Source: Phototrophicus methaneseepsis (GTDB taxonomy: Bacteria; Chloroflexota; Anaerolineae; Aggregatilineales; Phototrophicaceae). From it: a stretch of DNA of 64,000 nucleotides. The DNA is taken from assembly GCF_015500095.1 (NCBI RefSeq), contig NZ_CP062983.1, forward strand, positions 2,604,001 to 2,668,000, in the 5' to 3' direction. Each line of letters opens with the position of its first letter. The stretch's first letter is position 1. A model generated the notes under the pieces. It was not told the DNA's origin. It was given only the letters and a program-made list of their open reading frames with translations, and searched no databases. Made by a program: the position numbers and the translations under genes. Shown in pieces: positions 16,496 through 25,120 of the stretch.

Positions 16496-18226
16496 GTGAG
16501 ACAACTGCTTCGTTACTTAAAACCATACTGGAAATCAGCACTCATTGCCCCGCTGCTGATGATTCTGGAAGTATCTATGGATTTGCTCCAGCCGCGTATG
16601 ATGCAGCGCATCATTGACGAAGGCATTCGCCTGGGCGACCAGTCCCTTGTGCTGGAAACAGGTGCGCTGATGATCGTATTCGCGCTGTTGGGGGCTGTAG
16701 GTGGCATCGGCTGTACGATTTATGCTGTGCGGGCTGCAATCAACACAGGCACGGATCTGCGCAGCAGCGTGTATCGCAAAATCAGCACGCTGTCATTTGG
16801 CAACCTGGATCGCCTTGGGACGGGGCAGCTCGTCACGCGCCTGACCAATGACATCACGCAGGTACAGGATGTGATTTTGATCTCGTTGCGTGTCCTGGTG
16901 CGCGTGCCTTTGATCGGTATCGGTAGCCTGATGATGGCTTTCTTGACCAGTCCCCAGCTTGCATTGATTGCGCTTCCGCTCACTGTGCCCGTTTTGTTCA
17001 TGTTGTGGTACGTCATCAACCGGGCGCAGCCCTTATATACCCAAGTGCAGGCCAGCCTTGACCGCGTCAATACGGTGATTCAAGAAAACCTCTCAGGCGT
17101 GCATGTGATCAAAGCCTTCGTGCGAGAAAGACATGAGCGGGAGCGCTTTGGGGATGCCAATACGGCGCTGACGATGCATTCGATCCGTGCGATGAACCTG
17201 ACGGCGATCACCAGCCCAGTCATGTTGTTATTGATGAACGTTGGTACGGCGGCGGTGATCTGGTTTGGCGGGGTGAACGTTACCGAAGGGACACTGACCA
17301 CAGGCGAAATCATCGCGGTGATTACCTATCTGACGCAAATGCTCTCCACGCTTGTTTCTGCCAGTATGCTGCTGATGCGCATCGCGCGTGCCCAGGCTTC
17401 TGCGGAGCGCATCGTAGAAGTGTTGAATAGCGTGCCCGATTTGCAAGATCGCCCGAATGCCTTGCAAGATTTCCATCCGAAGGGCCGGGTGGCTTTTGAG
17501 AACGTCACATTTGGTTATGGCGAGCCAGTGCTCAAAGATGTGAGCTTTGTGGCTGAACCTGGACAGACAGTCGCTATCTTAGGGGCGACAGGGTCGGGTA
17601 AATCCAGCCTGGTACATCTCATCCCGCGTTTTTACGATGTAACGGGCGGGCGCGTGACCATTGATGGTGTTGATGTGCGCGATATTAGCCAGCAAGCATT
17701 ACGCGCACAGATTAGTGTGTCGCTGCAAGAGGCAATCTTATTTTCCGGCTCGGTGGCCTCAAATATTCAGCAGGGGAATGCCGCCGCCGATGATGAAGCT
17801 ATCCATGAAGCAGCACGTGCTGCCCAGGCGCAGGAATTCATCGAGCGCATGCCAGAAGGCTACGAGACGCATCTGGGGCAGCGCGGCGTCAATCTCTCCG
17901 GGGGGCAAAAACAGCGCCTCGCCATTGCGCGTGCTCTGGTGCGCCAGCCCGTCATCCTCATCCTGGATGACAGTACCAGCGCGGTTGATATGGAAACAGA
18001 GAGCCGCCTACAGCAGGAACTCAGCCGCATTATGCATCAGCGAACTTCGTTTGTGGTGGCACAACGCATCAGCACTGTGCTAGCCGCCGATAAAATCCTG
18101 GTGCTGGATAATGGCCAGCTTGTGGCCGAGGGCACGCACGACGAGCTCATTGTTGCCAGCCCAATCTACCGCCAGATTTACGAATCCCAATTAGGAGCGC
18201 CGGAAGATGTCTCAACGCAGGCCTGA
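16496..18226 (+). CDS. ABC exporter half-transporter with degenerate ATP site
   Basis: Fused membrane-plus-ATPase half-transporter of 576 residues: six-helix domain at about 15-310, nucleotide-binding domain at about 330-570. Walker A GATGSGKS is at 363-370 and the signature LSGGQ at 467-471. The catalytic glutamate after Walker B is replaced by aspartate (D492 in ILILDDSTS) and the switch histidine by glutamine (Q523 in VVAQRIS). This is the pattern of the non-hydrolysing half in heterodimeric exporters such as TM287/288. GTG start with GAGGAAG upstream. The stop overlaps the next gene by 20 bases, so the partner is made together. Likely exports a lipid, peptide or drug. Confidence 0.93.
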   Translation: MRQLLRYLKPYWKSALIAPLLMILEVSMDLLQPRMMQRIIDEGIRLGDQSLVLETGALMIVFALLGAVGGIGCTIYAVRAAINTGTDLRSSVYRKISTLSFGNLDRLGTGQLVTRLTNDITQVQDVILISLRVLVRVPLIGIGSLMMAFLTSPQLALIALPLTVPVLFMLWYVINRAQPLYTQVQASLDRVNTVIQENLSGVHVIKAFVRERHERERFGDANTALTMHSIRAMNLTAITSPVMLLLMNVGTAAVIWFGGVNVTEGTLTTGEIIAVITYLTQMLSTLVSASMLLMRIARAQASAERIVEVLNSVPDLQDRPNALQDFHPKGRVAFENVTFGYGEPVLKDVSFVAEPGQTVAILGATGSGKSSLVHLIPRFYDVTGGRVTIDGVDVRDISQQALRAQISVSLQEAILFSGSVASNIQQGNAAADDEAIHEAARAAQAQEFIERMPEGYETHLGQRGVNLSGGQKQRLAIARALVRQPVILILDDSTSAVDMETESRLQQELSRIMHQRTSFVVAQRISTVLAADKILVLDNGQLVAEGTHDELIVASPIYRQIYESQLGAPEDVSTQA

Positions 18227-20030
18227 AATTCGGCTTGGACCTCGGCGCGGCGTCCCTGGGGCCAGTACAGAGCGGATGAAAGATGCGCAGGGGACGCTAC
18301 GCCGCTTGGGCGGGTATCTATCGGGTCAGCGATGGTTGCTGGTGGGTGTGGTGGCTCTGGTGATTTTGGCGACGGCTTTCAGCCTGTCGGTGCCTTACCT
18401 GGTGGGTGTTGCCATTGATCAATATATCGCTGTGGCGGACGTCTCCGGCTTGATGCAGATTGTCATCCTCATCCTGGTGATTGCTGCTTGTTATAGCGCT
18501 GTGACGTGGGTTCATTTGCTGCTGATGAATCGCGTCTCACAATATACAGTGCGTGATCTGCGGTGCGAATTGTTTGACAAACTGCAAACGCTGCCGCTGC
18601 GCTTCTTCGACCAGCGACCGCATGGGGAGTTAATGAGCTATCTCACCAATGACGTTGAAAATATCAGCATTGTATTAGCTGAAAATGTCACGACCTTTCT
18701 TTCCAGCATATTAATCACTGTCGGCACGGTATGCTTGATCTTGCTGATTAACATTCCACTGTCGATTGTGACCTTCATCGTCATCCCGACAACGGCCTAT
18801 TTTACCCGTTATGTGGCTAAGCATACGCGTAAGGGCTTCCGCGATCAGCAAGAGGCGCTATCGCAGCTTAACGGCCAGATAGAGGAAACGATCACAGGTG
18901 GAAAGATCATTCGCGCTTATGGTCAGGAACAGGCCACTGTCGAGGATTTTATCGCTAAAAATGAACGACTGCGCGAAGCGGCCATCTACGCCCAGACCTA
19001 TGGTGGCTTTATGGGCCCTGGCAACAACATGATCTATAACTTCGGCTTTGTGTTGATCGCCAGCGCGGGCGGATGGCTGGCACTGCATGATCTCGCTTCT
19101 GTGGGCATTATTGCGACCTTCCTCACCTATACGCAGCAGTTACGCCGCCAAATGGGTGATATTACGAATATGTTCAATACAATTCAATCGGCATTAGCGG
19201 GTGCGGAACGCATCTTTACGATCCTGGATGAACAGGCAGAAATCGAAAATGTCTCCGATGCCGTGGTGTTGGAGACTGTCAAAGGCGCTGTGCGTTTTGA
19301 GGATGTCTCTTTTGGATATCGCCCGGATGTGCCGATTCTGAAGCATATTAACCTGGACGTTGCGCCGGGGAAGATGATTGCGCTGGTGGGGCCGACGGGT
19401 GCCGGTAAGACGACCATTATCAGCTTGCTCTCGCGCTTTTATGACATCACGTCTGGCACGATCCGGCTAGATGGATATGATATTCGCCGTATCGATAAAT
19501 ATGATTTGCGGCGTTTATTGGGCATTGTATTGCAAGATACATTTTTATTTTCTGAGACGGTGATGGAGAATATCCGTTATGGGCGGCTGGATGCGACGGA
19601 TGAAGAAGTTGTGGCAGCGGCGCAAATGGCGAACGCGGATCATTTTGTTTCTCGGTTGCCGCATGGCTATCAGGAGATGCTCTCAGAACGGGCCTCCAAC
19701 CTCAGCCAGGGGCAGCGCCAACTGCTGGCGATAGCGCGCGCTATCCTGGCAGACCCGGCGATTCTCATCCTGGATGAAGCCACAAGCAGCGTTGATACAC
19801 GTACAGAAATTCAGGTACAGCAAGCGATGAACCGACTCATGAAAGGGCGAACCAGCTTCGTCATTGCACACCGCCTGAGCACTATCCGCAAAGCGGATAT
19901 GATCCTTTTTATTCGTGATGGCGAAATTGCTGAGCGCGGTACGCATGAGGAATTGCTCGCCCTACAAGGCCACTATCACCAGCTCTATACAAGTCAGTTC
20001 AGAGCTAATTCAACCCCTGCTGGGGATTAA
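18207..20030 (+). CDS. ABC exporter half-transporter, catalytic partner
   Basis: A 607-residue half-transporter, with membrane domain at about 40-330 and nucleotide-binding domain at about 360-590. Walker A GPTGAGKT is at 395-402. The catalytic E524 (ILILDEATS) and switch H555 (VIAHRLS) are intact. The signature reads LSQGQ (499-503) instead of LSGGQ, and this motif would face the degenerate site of the partner. The N-terminal 25 residues are basic and extended. It overlaps the preceding gene by 20 bases. Partner residues and gene order fit a heterodimer with one working ATP site. Confidence 0.93.
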   Translation: MSQRRPEIRLGPRRGVPGASTERMKDAQGTLRRLGGYLSGQRWLLVGVVALVILATAFSLSVPYLVGVAIDQYIAVADVSGLMQIVILILVIAACYSAVTWVHLLLMNRVSQYTVRDLRCELFDKLQTLPLRFFDQRPHGELMSYLTNDVENISIVLAENVTTFLSSILITVGTVCLILLINIPLSIVTFIVIPTTAYFTRYVAKHTRKGFRDQQEALSQLNGQIEETITGGKIIRAYGQEQATVEDFIAKNERLREAAIYAQTYGGFMGPGNNMIYNFGFVLIASAGGWLALHDLASVGIIATFLTYTQQLRRQMGDITNMFNTIQSALAGAERIFTILDEQAEIENVSDAVVLETVKGAVRFEDVSFGYRPDVPILKHINLDVAPGKMIALVGPTGAGKTTIISLLSRFYDITSGTIRLDGYDIRRIDKYDLRRLLGIVLQDTFLFSETVMENIRYGRLDATDEEVVAAAQMANADHFVSRLPHGYQEMLSERASNLSQGQRQLLAIARAILADPAILILDEATSSVDTRTEIQVQQAMNRLMKGRTSFVIAHRLSTIRKADMILFIRDGEIAERGTHEELLALQGHYHQLYTSQFRANSTPAGD

Positions 20031-20119
20031 CCTCTACTTTATCCTTACGCTTTATACTGTGATCTGTTATTGCGTTGTTATATCTTGATATTGACCCTTT
20101 ATGAACTTTAGATACCGCT

Positions 20120-20125
20120 TATAAT
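20120..20125 (+). promoter_or_regulatory. consensus -10 box upstream of the DIP1984-family gene
   Basis: TATAAT about 35 bases before the start codon, with only a weak -35 candidate (TTTATG, 16 bases upstream). GGGGA ribosome site follows at about 20143. Confidence 0.45.
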
Positions 20126-20158
20126 AGGACTTATGAGCAGTAAGGGGAGAAGTGAGCG

Positions 20159-20623
20159 ATGAAACTAGCCGAAGCCTTGATTAACCGTGCTGATGCCCAG
20201 AAGCGGGTTCAGCAGTTAAGAGAACGCCTGAACCGGAGTGTCCTGGTGCAGGAAGGCGAGCAGCCGCCGGAAGACCCTCAAGAGCTCCTTGCAGAGATGG
20301 AGCGCGTTATCAGTGAATTGACGCATCTAATCAAGCGGATTAACCGCACAAACGCGAGTACACCCTTTGATGCAGCGCGCACGCTAACGGATGCCCTGGC
20401 AGACCGGGATGCGATCATGTTAGAACGCAGTCTGATTGAGAGTGCTGTCCAGTCTGCGACCGAGCAGAATAACATGCGCTACAGCCGCTCGGAGATCAAG
20501 CAAGTGATGACTATTGATGTGCGCGCATTGCAGGTCCGCATTGATGCGCTCTCGCGCGATTATCGTCAGTTAGATTCCGCTATTCAGCAGATGAATTGGC
20601 AGGTTGATCTGTTAGGCGCTTAA
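20159..20623 (+). CDS. DIP1984-family protein (DUF6847, septicolysin-like)
   Basis: A 154-residue, highly helical protein with coiled-coil character and no signal peptide. It begins MKLAEALINRADAQKRVQQLRERL and continues with HLIKRINRTNAST, LADRDAIMLERSLIESAV and RSEIKQVMTIDV. These blocks match the DIP1984/septicolysin family as I recall it. The molecular role of the family is not established; the septicolysin name does not show that it lyses membranes. It has its own -10 box and ribosome site and appears monocistronic. Confidence 0.8.
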   Translation: MKLAEALINRADAQKRVQQLRERLNRSVLVQEGEQPPEDPQELLAEMERVISELTHLIKRINRTNASTPFDAARTLTDALADRDAIMLERSLIESAVQSATEQNNMRYSRSEIKQVMTIDVRALQVRIDALSRDYRQLDSAIQQMNWQVDLLGA

Positions 20624-20973
20624 GTGTGTAAAGACGGTAACCGGGCAGTCAATAGAGGCGAACGTCAAGGCCCCACTCGCTTGTAGGGTTCTAAAATATA
20701 CGAGCGTTGCTGGCACTGGGGCAGGCCGATTTTATGACAAATCAGCCCATCAAAGTGACATGCGTACTGTGCATTGTTATTGTCATAACCAGACGTTGAT
20801 CTGTTGTGCTACCTGGTGAGGGTGGGAACGGGGTCTTTAACGTTGTGCTTTGCTAAGTTTTATGAATGTACTCAATTTTGTTGATGTACTAAATGTTGAT
20901 GTACTAAATGTTGATGTACTAAATAGAGAGTGGGTCTCGTTGGTGTCCTTTAATCGGGTCAGGAGGCCATAAG
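20624..20973. other. gene-free interval (350 bases) with tandem repeats
   Basis: No supported gene. It contains three 15-base tandem repeats next to the GNAT gene and otherwise no recognisable element. Confidence 0.5.
20880..20924 (+). repeat. three perfect 15-base tandem repeats upstream of the GNAT gene
   Basis: The unit GTTGATGTACTAAAT occurs three times without change at 20880, 20895 and 20910. A decayed copy (GAATGTACTCAATTTT) lies just before. The array ends about 50 bases before the GNAT start codon, where promoter or operator sequence would lie. The period is not a whole number of helical turns for every copy, and slippage could change copy number. Confidence 0.85.
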
Positions 20974-21564
20974 ATGACTGAATTATTTGATTTTTCGCAA
21001 TTCCCTATACTACAAACAGAACGTCTGGTGTTACGCAAGCTCACGCATGATGATGCGGAAGCGATGATAGCAATCTTCGGCTCGCCGGAGGTGCTGCGCT
21101 TCCTCAATGAAGACCCTGTCGATACGGTGGAGAAAGCCGTTGGCATGATCGATTGGCTAAACGGGCATTATGACGATCAACATGCTGTACAGTGGGGGAT
21201 CACGCTGCAGGGAGATGACCACGTGGTGGGTACCTGCGGCTTTTATCGTTGGGATCGCAGTGACCGCCATGTCGATATTGGCTACCATATCGTGCCATCT
21301 CTTTGGGGCCGGGGGTATGCAACAGAGGCTGCGCGGGCTGTAGTTGGCTGGTGCTTCCAAAATTTGGGTGTGCATCGTATTCAAGCAGATTGTACCGAGG
21401 GGCATACGGCCTCTGAACGAGTGATGATCAAGTGCGGCTTCAGGCTGGAAGGCACATGGCGAGAAAGCTGTTGGGAGCATGGCCGCTTTGTGAACATCCG
21501 CCAATATGGTTTGTTGCAACCAGAATTCGCAGCCTCTCAGAGTAACTTCTCTTCCTTAATATAG
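20974..21564 (+). CDS. GNAT-family N-acetyltransferase (RimJ/RimL-like)
   Basis: A 196-residue acetyl-CoA-dependent acetyltransferase. It begins with the family's TERLVLRKLTHDDAEAM strand. It continues with GTCGFYRWDRSDRHVDIGYHI, then the acetyl-CoA loop GRGYATEAARAVVGWCF, and ends with NVGHRIQADCTEGHTASERVMIKCGF-type sequence. RimJ/RimL-like members acetylate ribosomal-protein or other N-termini, aminoglycosides or small amines; the substrate is open here. AGGAGG ribosome site. Upstream tandem repeats may affect expression. Confidence 0.9.
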   Translation: MTELFDFSQFPILQTERLVLRKLTHDDAEAMIAIFGSPEVLRFLNEDPVDTVEKAVGMIDWLNGHYDDQHAVQWGITLQGDDHVVGTCGFYRWDRSDRHVDIGYHIVPSLWGRGYATEAARAVVGWCFQNLGVHRIQADCTEGHTASERVMIKCGFRLEGTWRESCWEHGRFVNIRQYGLLQPEFAASQSNFSSLI

Positions 21565-21592
21565 AGCATCCTAGCTAACCTTATTAGGCATA

Positions 21593-21621
21593 AAAAGAGC
21601 CTGCTTAAAACAGGCTCTTTT
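21593..21621. terminator. bidirectional terminator between GNAT and hydantoinase genes
   Basis: Eleven-base stem AAAAGAGCCTG / CAGGCTCTTTT, loop of seven. A and T runs flank it on both strands, between convergent genes. Confidence 0.9.
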
Positions 21622-21639
21622 AAGTTAGCCAACGGTGAT

Positions 21640-23028
21640 TTATAGGGCTTGCGTCTTACCACGGGCGATGAGTTCACCACTGCCCGGTTGGCTGAGGATT
21701 TCGCCATTCTGGAAGACGAGTTCACCACGGCGCAGGGTGGCAATGGGCCAGCCCGTCACTTTCCAACCTTCGAAGACAGAATGTGCCGCGTTGGATTTTA
21801 TCATTGAAGCTTCAACGGTTTGTTCCAACTCCGGGTCGAAGATGACGACATCCGCATCACTGCCAACCGCTATCGTCCCTTTATGGGGGAACAAGCCAAA
21901 GAGCTTAGCCACATTGGTTGACGTCACCTCAACGAGCTTACCCAAGGAAATACGGCCTTTCAGGACGCCTTCTGAATAGAGCATCGGGATCATTGTTTGG
22001 AGGTTGGCGACGCCAGGGCGCAGGTTGCGCAGGTCGTGGGTTGGGTCTAGCTTGGCTTCCAGCGACCAGGGGGCATGGTCTGTACAAACGGTGTGAATGT
22101 ATCCCTGGCGAATGCCTTCCCACAGGGCATCGACATCACTTTGTTCACGTAGCGGCGGCTGGCCGACGTACTTGGCCCCATCAGCATCCTCGAATCGCTC
22201 GCGCGTCAGATGCAGGTACAGCGGGCGCGTCTCCACATAGACGGGCAGGCCGCGCTCTTGTGCATCAATGCAGACGTCTAGCGCCCGTTTAGATGACAGA
22301 TGCACGATATAGACGGGCGCGCCTGTGGCTTCTGCAAAGCTAACGGCGCGCTGTGTGGCGATGACTTCAGAATTGACCGGGCGGCTCTCTGGATAGTAAC
22401 GCATCGACGTTTTACCTGCGTTGAGGAGCTGTTCGGTCGCTTCTTCAATCAGCATGTGATCTTCGCAGTGGATAAGCGTCAGCATACCGTGTTGGTGGGC
22501 GCGGCGGGCGGCTTCCATAAATGCGGGGATTTGCGCGTCAAAATCCGGGAAGACCGTGAACATCTTGATTGTATTACAGCCGGATTCAAAGAGCGTTGGG
22601 ATTTGATCCAGAACTTCGGGTATGGCTTGCCGCAGAACAGGATGAAAATACAGGTCGACCATCGTCTGGCCGCGTGCTACATCTGCATCCCGTTGGATGC
22701 AATCCATTGGCAGTTCGCCAGGGTCCGCGAAGGACATATTGCCCAGTGTGGTGATACCCCCTGCCAGCGCTGCGGCGGACCCACTGTAAAAATCATCGAC
22801 CCAGCGAGGCTCTCTCTGCTGCAAAGATGGCGGTGATGAGAGGTGAACATGGGTATCGATGCCGCCCGGCATGACAAGCTTGCCCGTGGCATCCAGTTCC
22901 AATTCTCCTTCTAGTTCGCCGCCAATCTGGACGATTTTGCCATCCAGGATACCGATGTCAGCTTGGCCGATGGCCCCGGCTGCGGTGACGATTTCACCAT
23001 TACGGATGACAACATCTAGCTTCGTCAC
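21640..23028 (-). CDS. dihydropyrimidinase/hydantoinase-like amidohydrolase
   Basis: A 462-residue cyclic amidohydrolase with a di-metal site. Ligands are in order: H60 and H62 (IDTHVHL), carbamylatable K155 (NTIKMF), H187 (TLIHCEDH), H243 (IVHLSS) and D317 (VCTDHAPW). The lysine motif and the final SDADVVIFDP barrel-to-sandwich return are typical of hydantoinase, dihydropyrimidinase and allantoinase. Dihydroorotase is less likely given length and lack of neighbours for pyrimidine synthesis. GTG start with AAGGAAA. It follows the S9 peptidase gene on the same strand. The same block holds a BMP-type binding lipoprotein of the kind that often binds nucleosides, which would suit a role in pyrimidine or hydantoin breakdown. 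Confidence 0.87.
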   Translation of the reverse strand: MTKLDVVIRNGEIVTAAGAIGQADIGILDGKIVQIGGELEGELELDATGKLVMPGGIDTHVHLSSPPSLQQREPRWVDDFYSGSAAALAGGITTLGNMSFADPGELPMDCIQRDADVARGQTMVDLYFHPVLRQAIPEVLDQIPTLFESGCNTIKMFTVFPDFDAQIPAFMEAARRAHQHGMLTLIHCEDHMLIEEATEQLLNAGKTSMRYYPESRPVNSEVIATQRAVSFAEATGAPVYIVHLSSKRALDVCIDAQERGLPVYVETRPLYLHLTRERFEDADGAKYVGQPPLREQSDVDALWEGIRQGYIHTVCTDHAPWSLEAKLDPTHDLRNLRPGVANLQTMIPMLYSEGVLKGRISLGKLVEVTSTNVAKLFGLFPHKGTIAVGSDADVVIFDPELEQTVEASMIKSNAAHSVFEGWKVTGWPIATLRRGELVFQNGEILSQPGSGELIARGKTQAL

Positions 23029-23082
23029 GACGTATTTCCTTCCGGTGTTTCTTTCCAGATGAAAGGTGTTGTTTTTAGGGAT

Positions 23083-23109
23083 GCCTGCGCATGGTGATCA
23101 TGCGCAGGC
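23083..23109. other. strong hairpin between S9 peptidase and hydantoinase genes
   Basis: Perfect 11-base stem GCCTGCGCATG / CATGCGCAGGC, loop of five, with no T run on either side. It lies just after the S9 stop on the minus strand. It may protect or separate messages. Confidence 0.6.
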
Positions 23110-23121
23110 GATCTGTAGTGC

Positions 23122-25080
23122 TTAAGATATACCCAGAATGTACTTATTCAGCCAGTTGAGTGTGGCTTCATTCTGCGCCTTCTGGACCTTCACCGGGCCA
23201 CTGATGGATGCGACGTGGGACATACCCGGTAAGCGGACCATCTCAGTGGGGCAGCCATTGGCCTTTAGATGCGCGTAGAATTGCTCACCCTGGCCGATGG
23301 GGCAGCGATAATCATCTTCGCCCTGGACGAGCAGGGTCGGCGTGGTGCAGAGGTGCGCATAGGTAATGGGCGAACTCTGTTTATATACTTCCGGGATTTC
23401 GTGCGGTTTGCCACCCAGTTCACTCAGTGATCCCCATGGTCCCATATCCGCAGTGCCATAGCGGCTGACGAGATCCGTAATCGGGTTCTCTGCGACGGCA
23501 GCTTTAAAGCGCCGTGTTTGGCCGACTGTGAAGGTGGTCATAAAGCCGCCATAAGAGAGGCCGCAGACGCCCAGTTTATCTGGATCAGCCAGCCCCTGTT
23601 CAATCGCATAATCGACGCCAGCCATCAGGTCTTTATAATCCATCACACCCCAATGGCCTGAAAGGGCCGATGCGTAGTCATCGCCATAACCTGTGGAGCC
23701 ACGCGGATTCACGAAGAGTACGGCATAACCAGCCCCTGCTAACATCTGGAAGTCGCTGGTGTATTTATGCCCATACCAGCCATGCGGGCCGCCATGGATA
23801 TAGAGGACTGTCGGGTAAGGGGCTTCGCCACCGGGTGGCAGCAGCATCCAACCTTCTACCTGATCGCCATCTTCATTGGTATAGAGCAGATGCTCAACTT
23901 CCGGGAAGATAATCCCGGCCATATGGGCTTCGTTCACATGGGTGATGGGCTTTTCATCGGTGCCATCCAGGTTCGCAATGTGTAATTCCCCCGGGTTTTC
24001 CAATGTGCTGGAAAGGAACAGCATATGGGTGTCATTGGCATCTAACAGCGAGAGCGTTCGCTCACCACCAAGGAGTTGCTGCGGGTCCGGTTCACCGGTC
24101 AACGAAATAGCGTAAATGCCTTTCTTGCCGGATTCCGCCACACAGACGCGGGCGCTATCTCCAAAGTAGAGCATCTTATCGGCATTGTGGGCGGGGTGCC
24201 ATGCCATTTCGACGCCATTTTCCATCGTGCTGGTGAGGTTAACCGGGGTGCCGCCGCTGCGAGCGACCTCCCATAGATCGTCTTTGGTCGCCATGGGGTG
24301 GTCGCTTACGGCACTGGCGAAGATGATCTTTTTACCATCTTCTGACCAATCTGCATTTTTGATGAAGCCCCAATCCAGGCCGAGGATTTCCTCTATATCG
24401 CCATCCATCGTCACAACGCGGATCTTCGAATAGAAGAGCTTCGGGCTATCTGGGTCATGAGAGGCGAGGTAGAGAATTTCATCGCCAGATGGGGACCATC
24501 GTAACGTACGATTCATCTGTGCATCATCTGTGAGCTGCTTGACGCTGCCATCTGCCAGGGTGAGCACGAAGATATTACGAACATGATCATCCAGATAGCC
24601 GATGCCATCAAAGCGATAGATGAAGCGGGTGACTGTGTAAGGATCGCTGGGGTCGCGTGGCTCAACGGCAGGCCCTGCCGTAAAGGCAAGTGATTTGCCA
24701 TCCGGTGACCATGTTGGGCCGCCTGCAATCCCCTGCATAAAATCTGTGATCTGGCGGGCTTCACCACCATCTGTAGGCAGCAGGTAAATCTGTGGCTTGC
24801 CGCTCCGGCCAGAGAGGAATGCAATAGACTTGCCATCCGGCGACCATTCTGGCGCGCTGCTGCTGTCGTCGTAGGTTAGCTGGCGCGATTCACCCGTTGC
24901 CAGATTGATTCGCCATAAGTTGCGCGATGTTTTTTCTGTCTCGGCGTCTGGCTGTGTGCGTTCGTACACCACCCATTTCCCATCCGGCGAAAGGCGCGCA
25001 CTACCAATGCGTGCATAGTGCAAATCATCTAAGAGGCCAAAGTGCCGTTTTTCCTGCGTTGCTTCTTGCGTGACTGTCAT
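23122..25080 (-). CDS. S9-family serine peptidase (acylaminoacyl-peptidase/prolyl-oligopeptidase type)
   Basis: A 652-residue two-domain peptidase. The N-terminal beta-propeller (about 15-390) shows repeated W-SPDGK blades (for example at 79-84, 124-129, 195-200, 245-250). The C-terminal alpha/beta hydrolase domain has oxyanion region HGGPHGWYG, nucleophile S509 in GLSYGG, D590 in GEDDYRCP and H622 in GMSHVAS. No signal peptide, so it is probably cytoplasmic, trimming short imported peptides. AGGAGAATAAA precedes the ATG. It lies 40 bases after the BMP-type lipoprotein gene, in the peptide-transport block. Confidence 0.93.
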   Translation of the reverse strand: MTVTQEATQEKRHFGLLDDLHYARIGSARLSPDGKWVVYERTQPDAETEKTSRNLWRINLATGESRQLTYDDSSSAPEWSPDGKSIAFLSGRSGKPQIYLLPTDGGEARQITDFMQGIAGGPTWSPDGKSLAFTAGPAVEPRDPSDPYTVTRFIYRFDGIGYLDDHVRNIFVLTLADGSVKQLTDDAQMNRTLRWSPSGDEILYLASHDPDSPKLFYSKIRVVTMDGDIEEILGLDWGFIKNADWSEDGKKIIFASAVSDHPMATKDDLWEVARSGGTPVNLTSTMENGVEMAWHPAHNADKMLYFGDSARVCVAESGKKGIYAISLTGEPDPQQLLGGERTLSLLDANDTHMLFLSSTLENPGELHIANLDGTDEKPITHVNEAHMAGIIFPEVEHLLYTNEDGDQVEGWMLLPPGGEAPYPTVLYIHGGPHGWYGHKYTSDFQMLAGAGYAVLFVNPRGSTGYGDDYASALSGHWGVMDYKDLMAGVDYAIEQGLADPDKLGVCGLSYGGFMTTFTVGQTRRFKAAVAENPITDLVSRYGTADMGPWGSLSELGGKPHEIPEVYKQSSPITYAHLCTTPTLLVQGEDDYRCPIGQGEQFYAHLKANGCPTEMVRLPGMSHVASISGPVKVQKAQNEATLNWLNKYILGIS

Positions 25081-25120
25081 TTTATTCTCCTAAAGCGTTT
25101 GCTCGCTTTAAGCGTATGTG

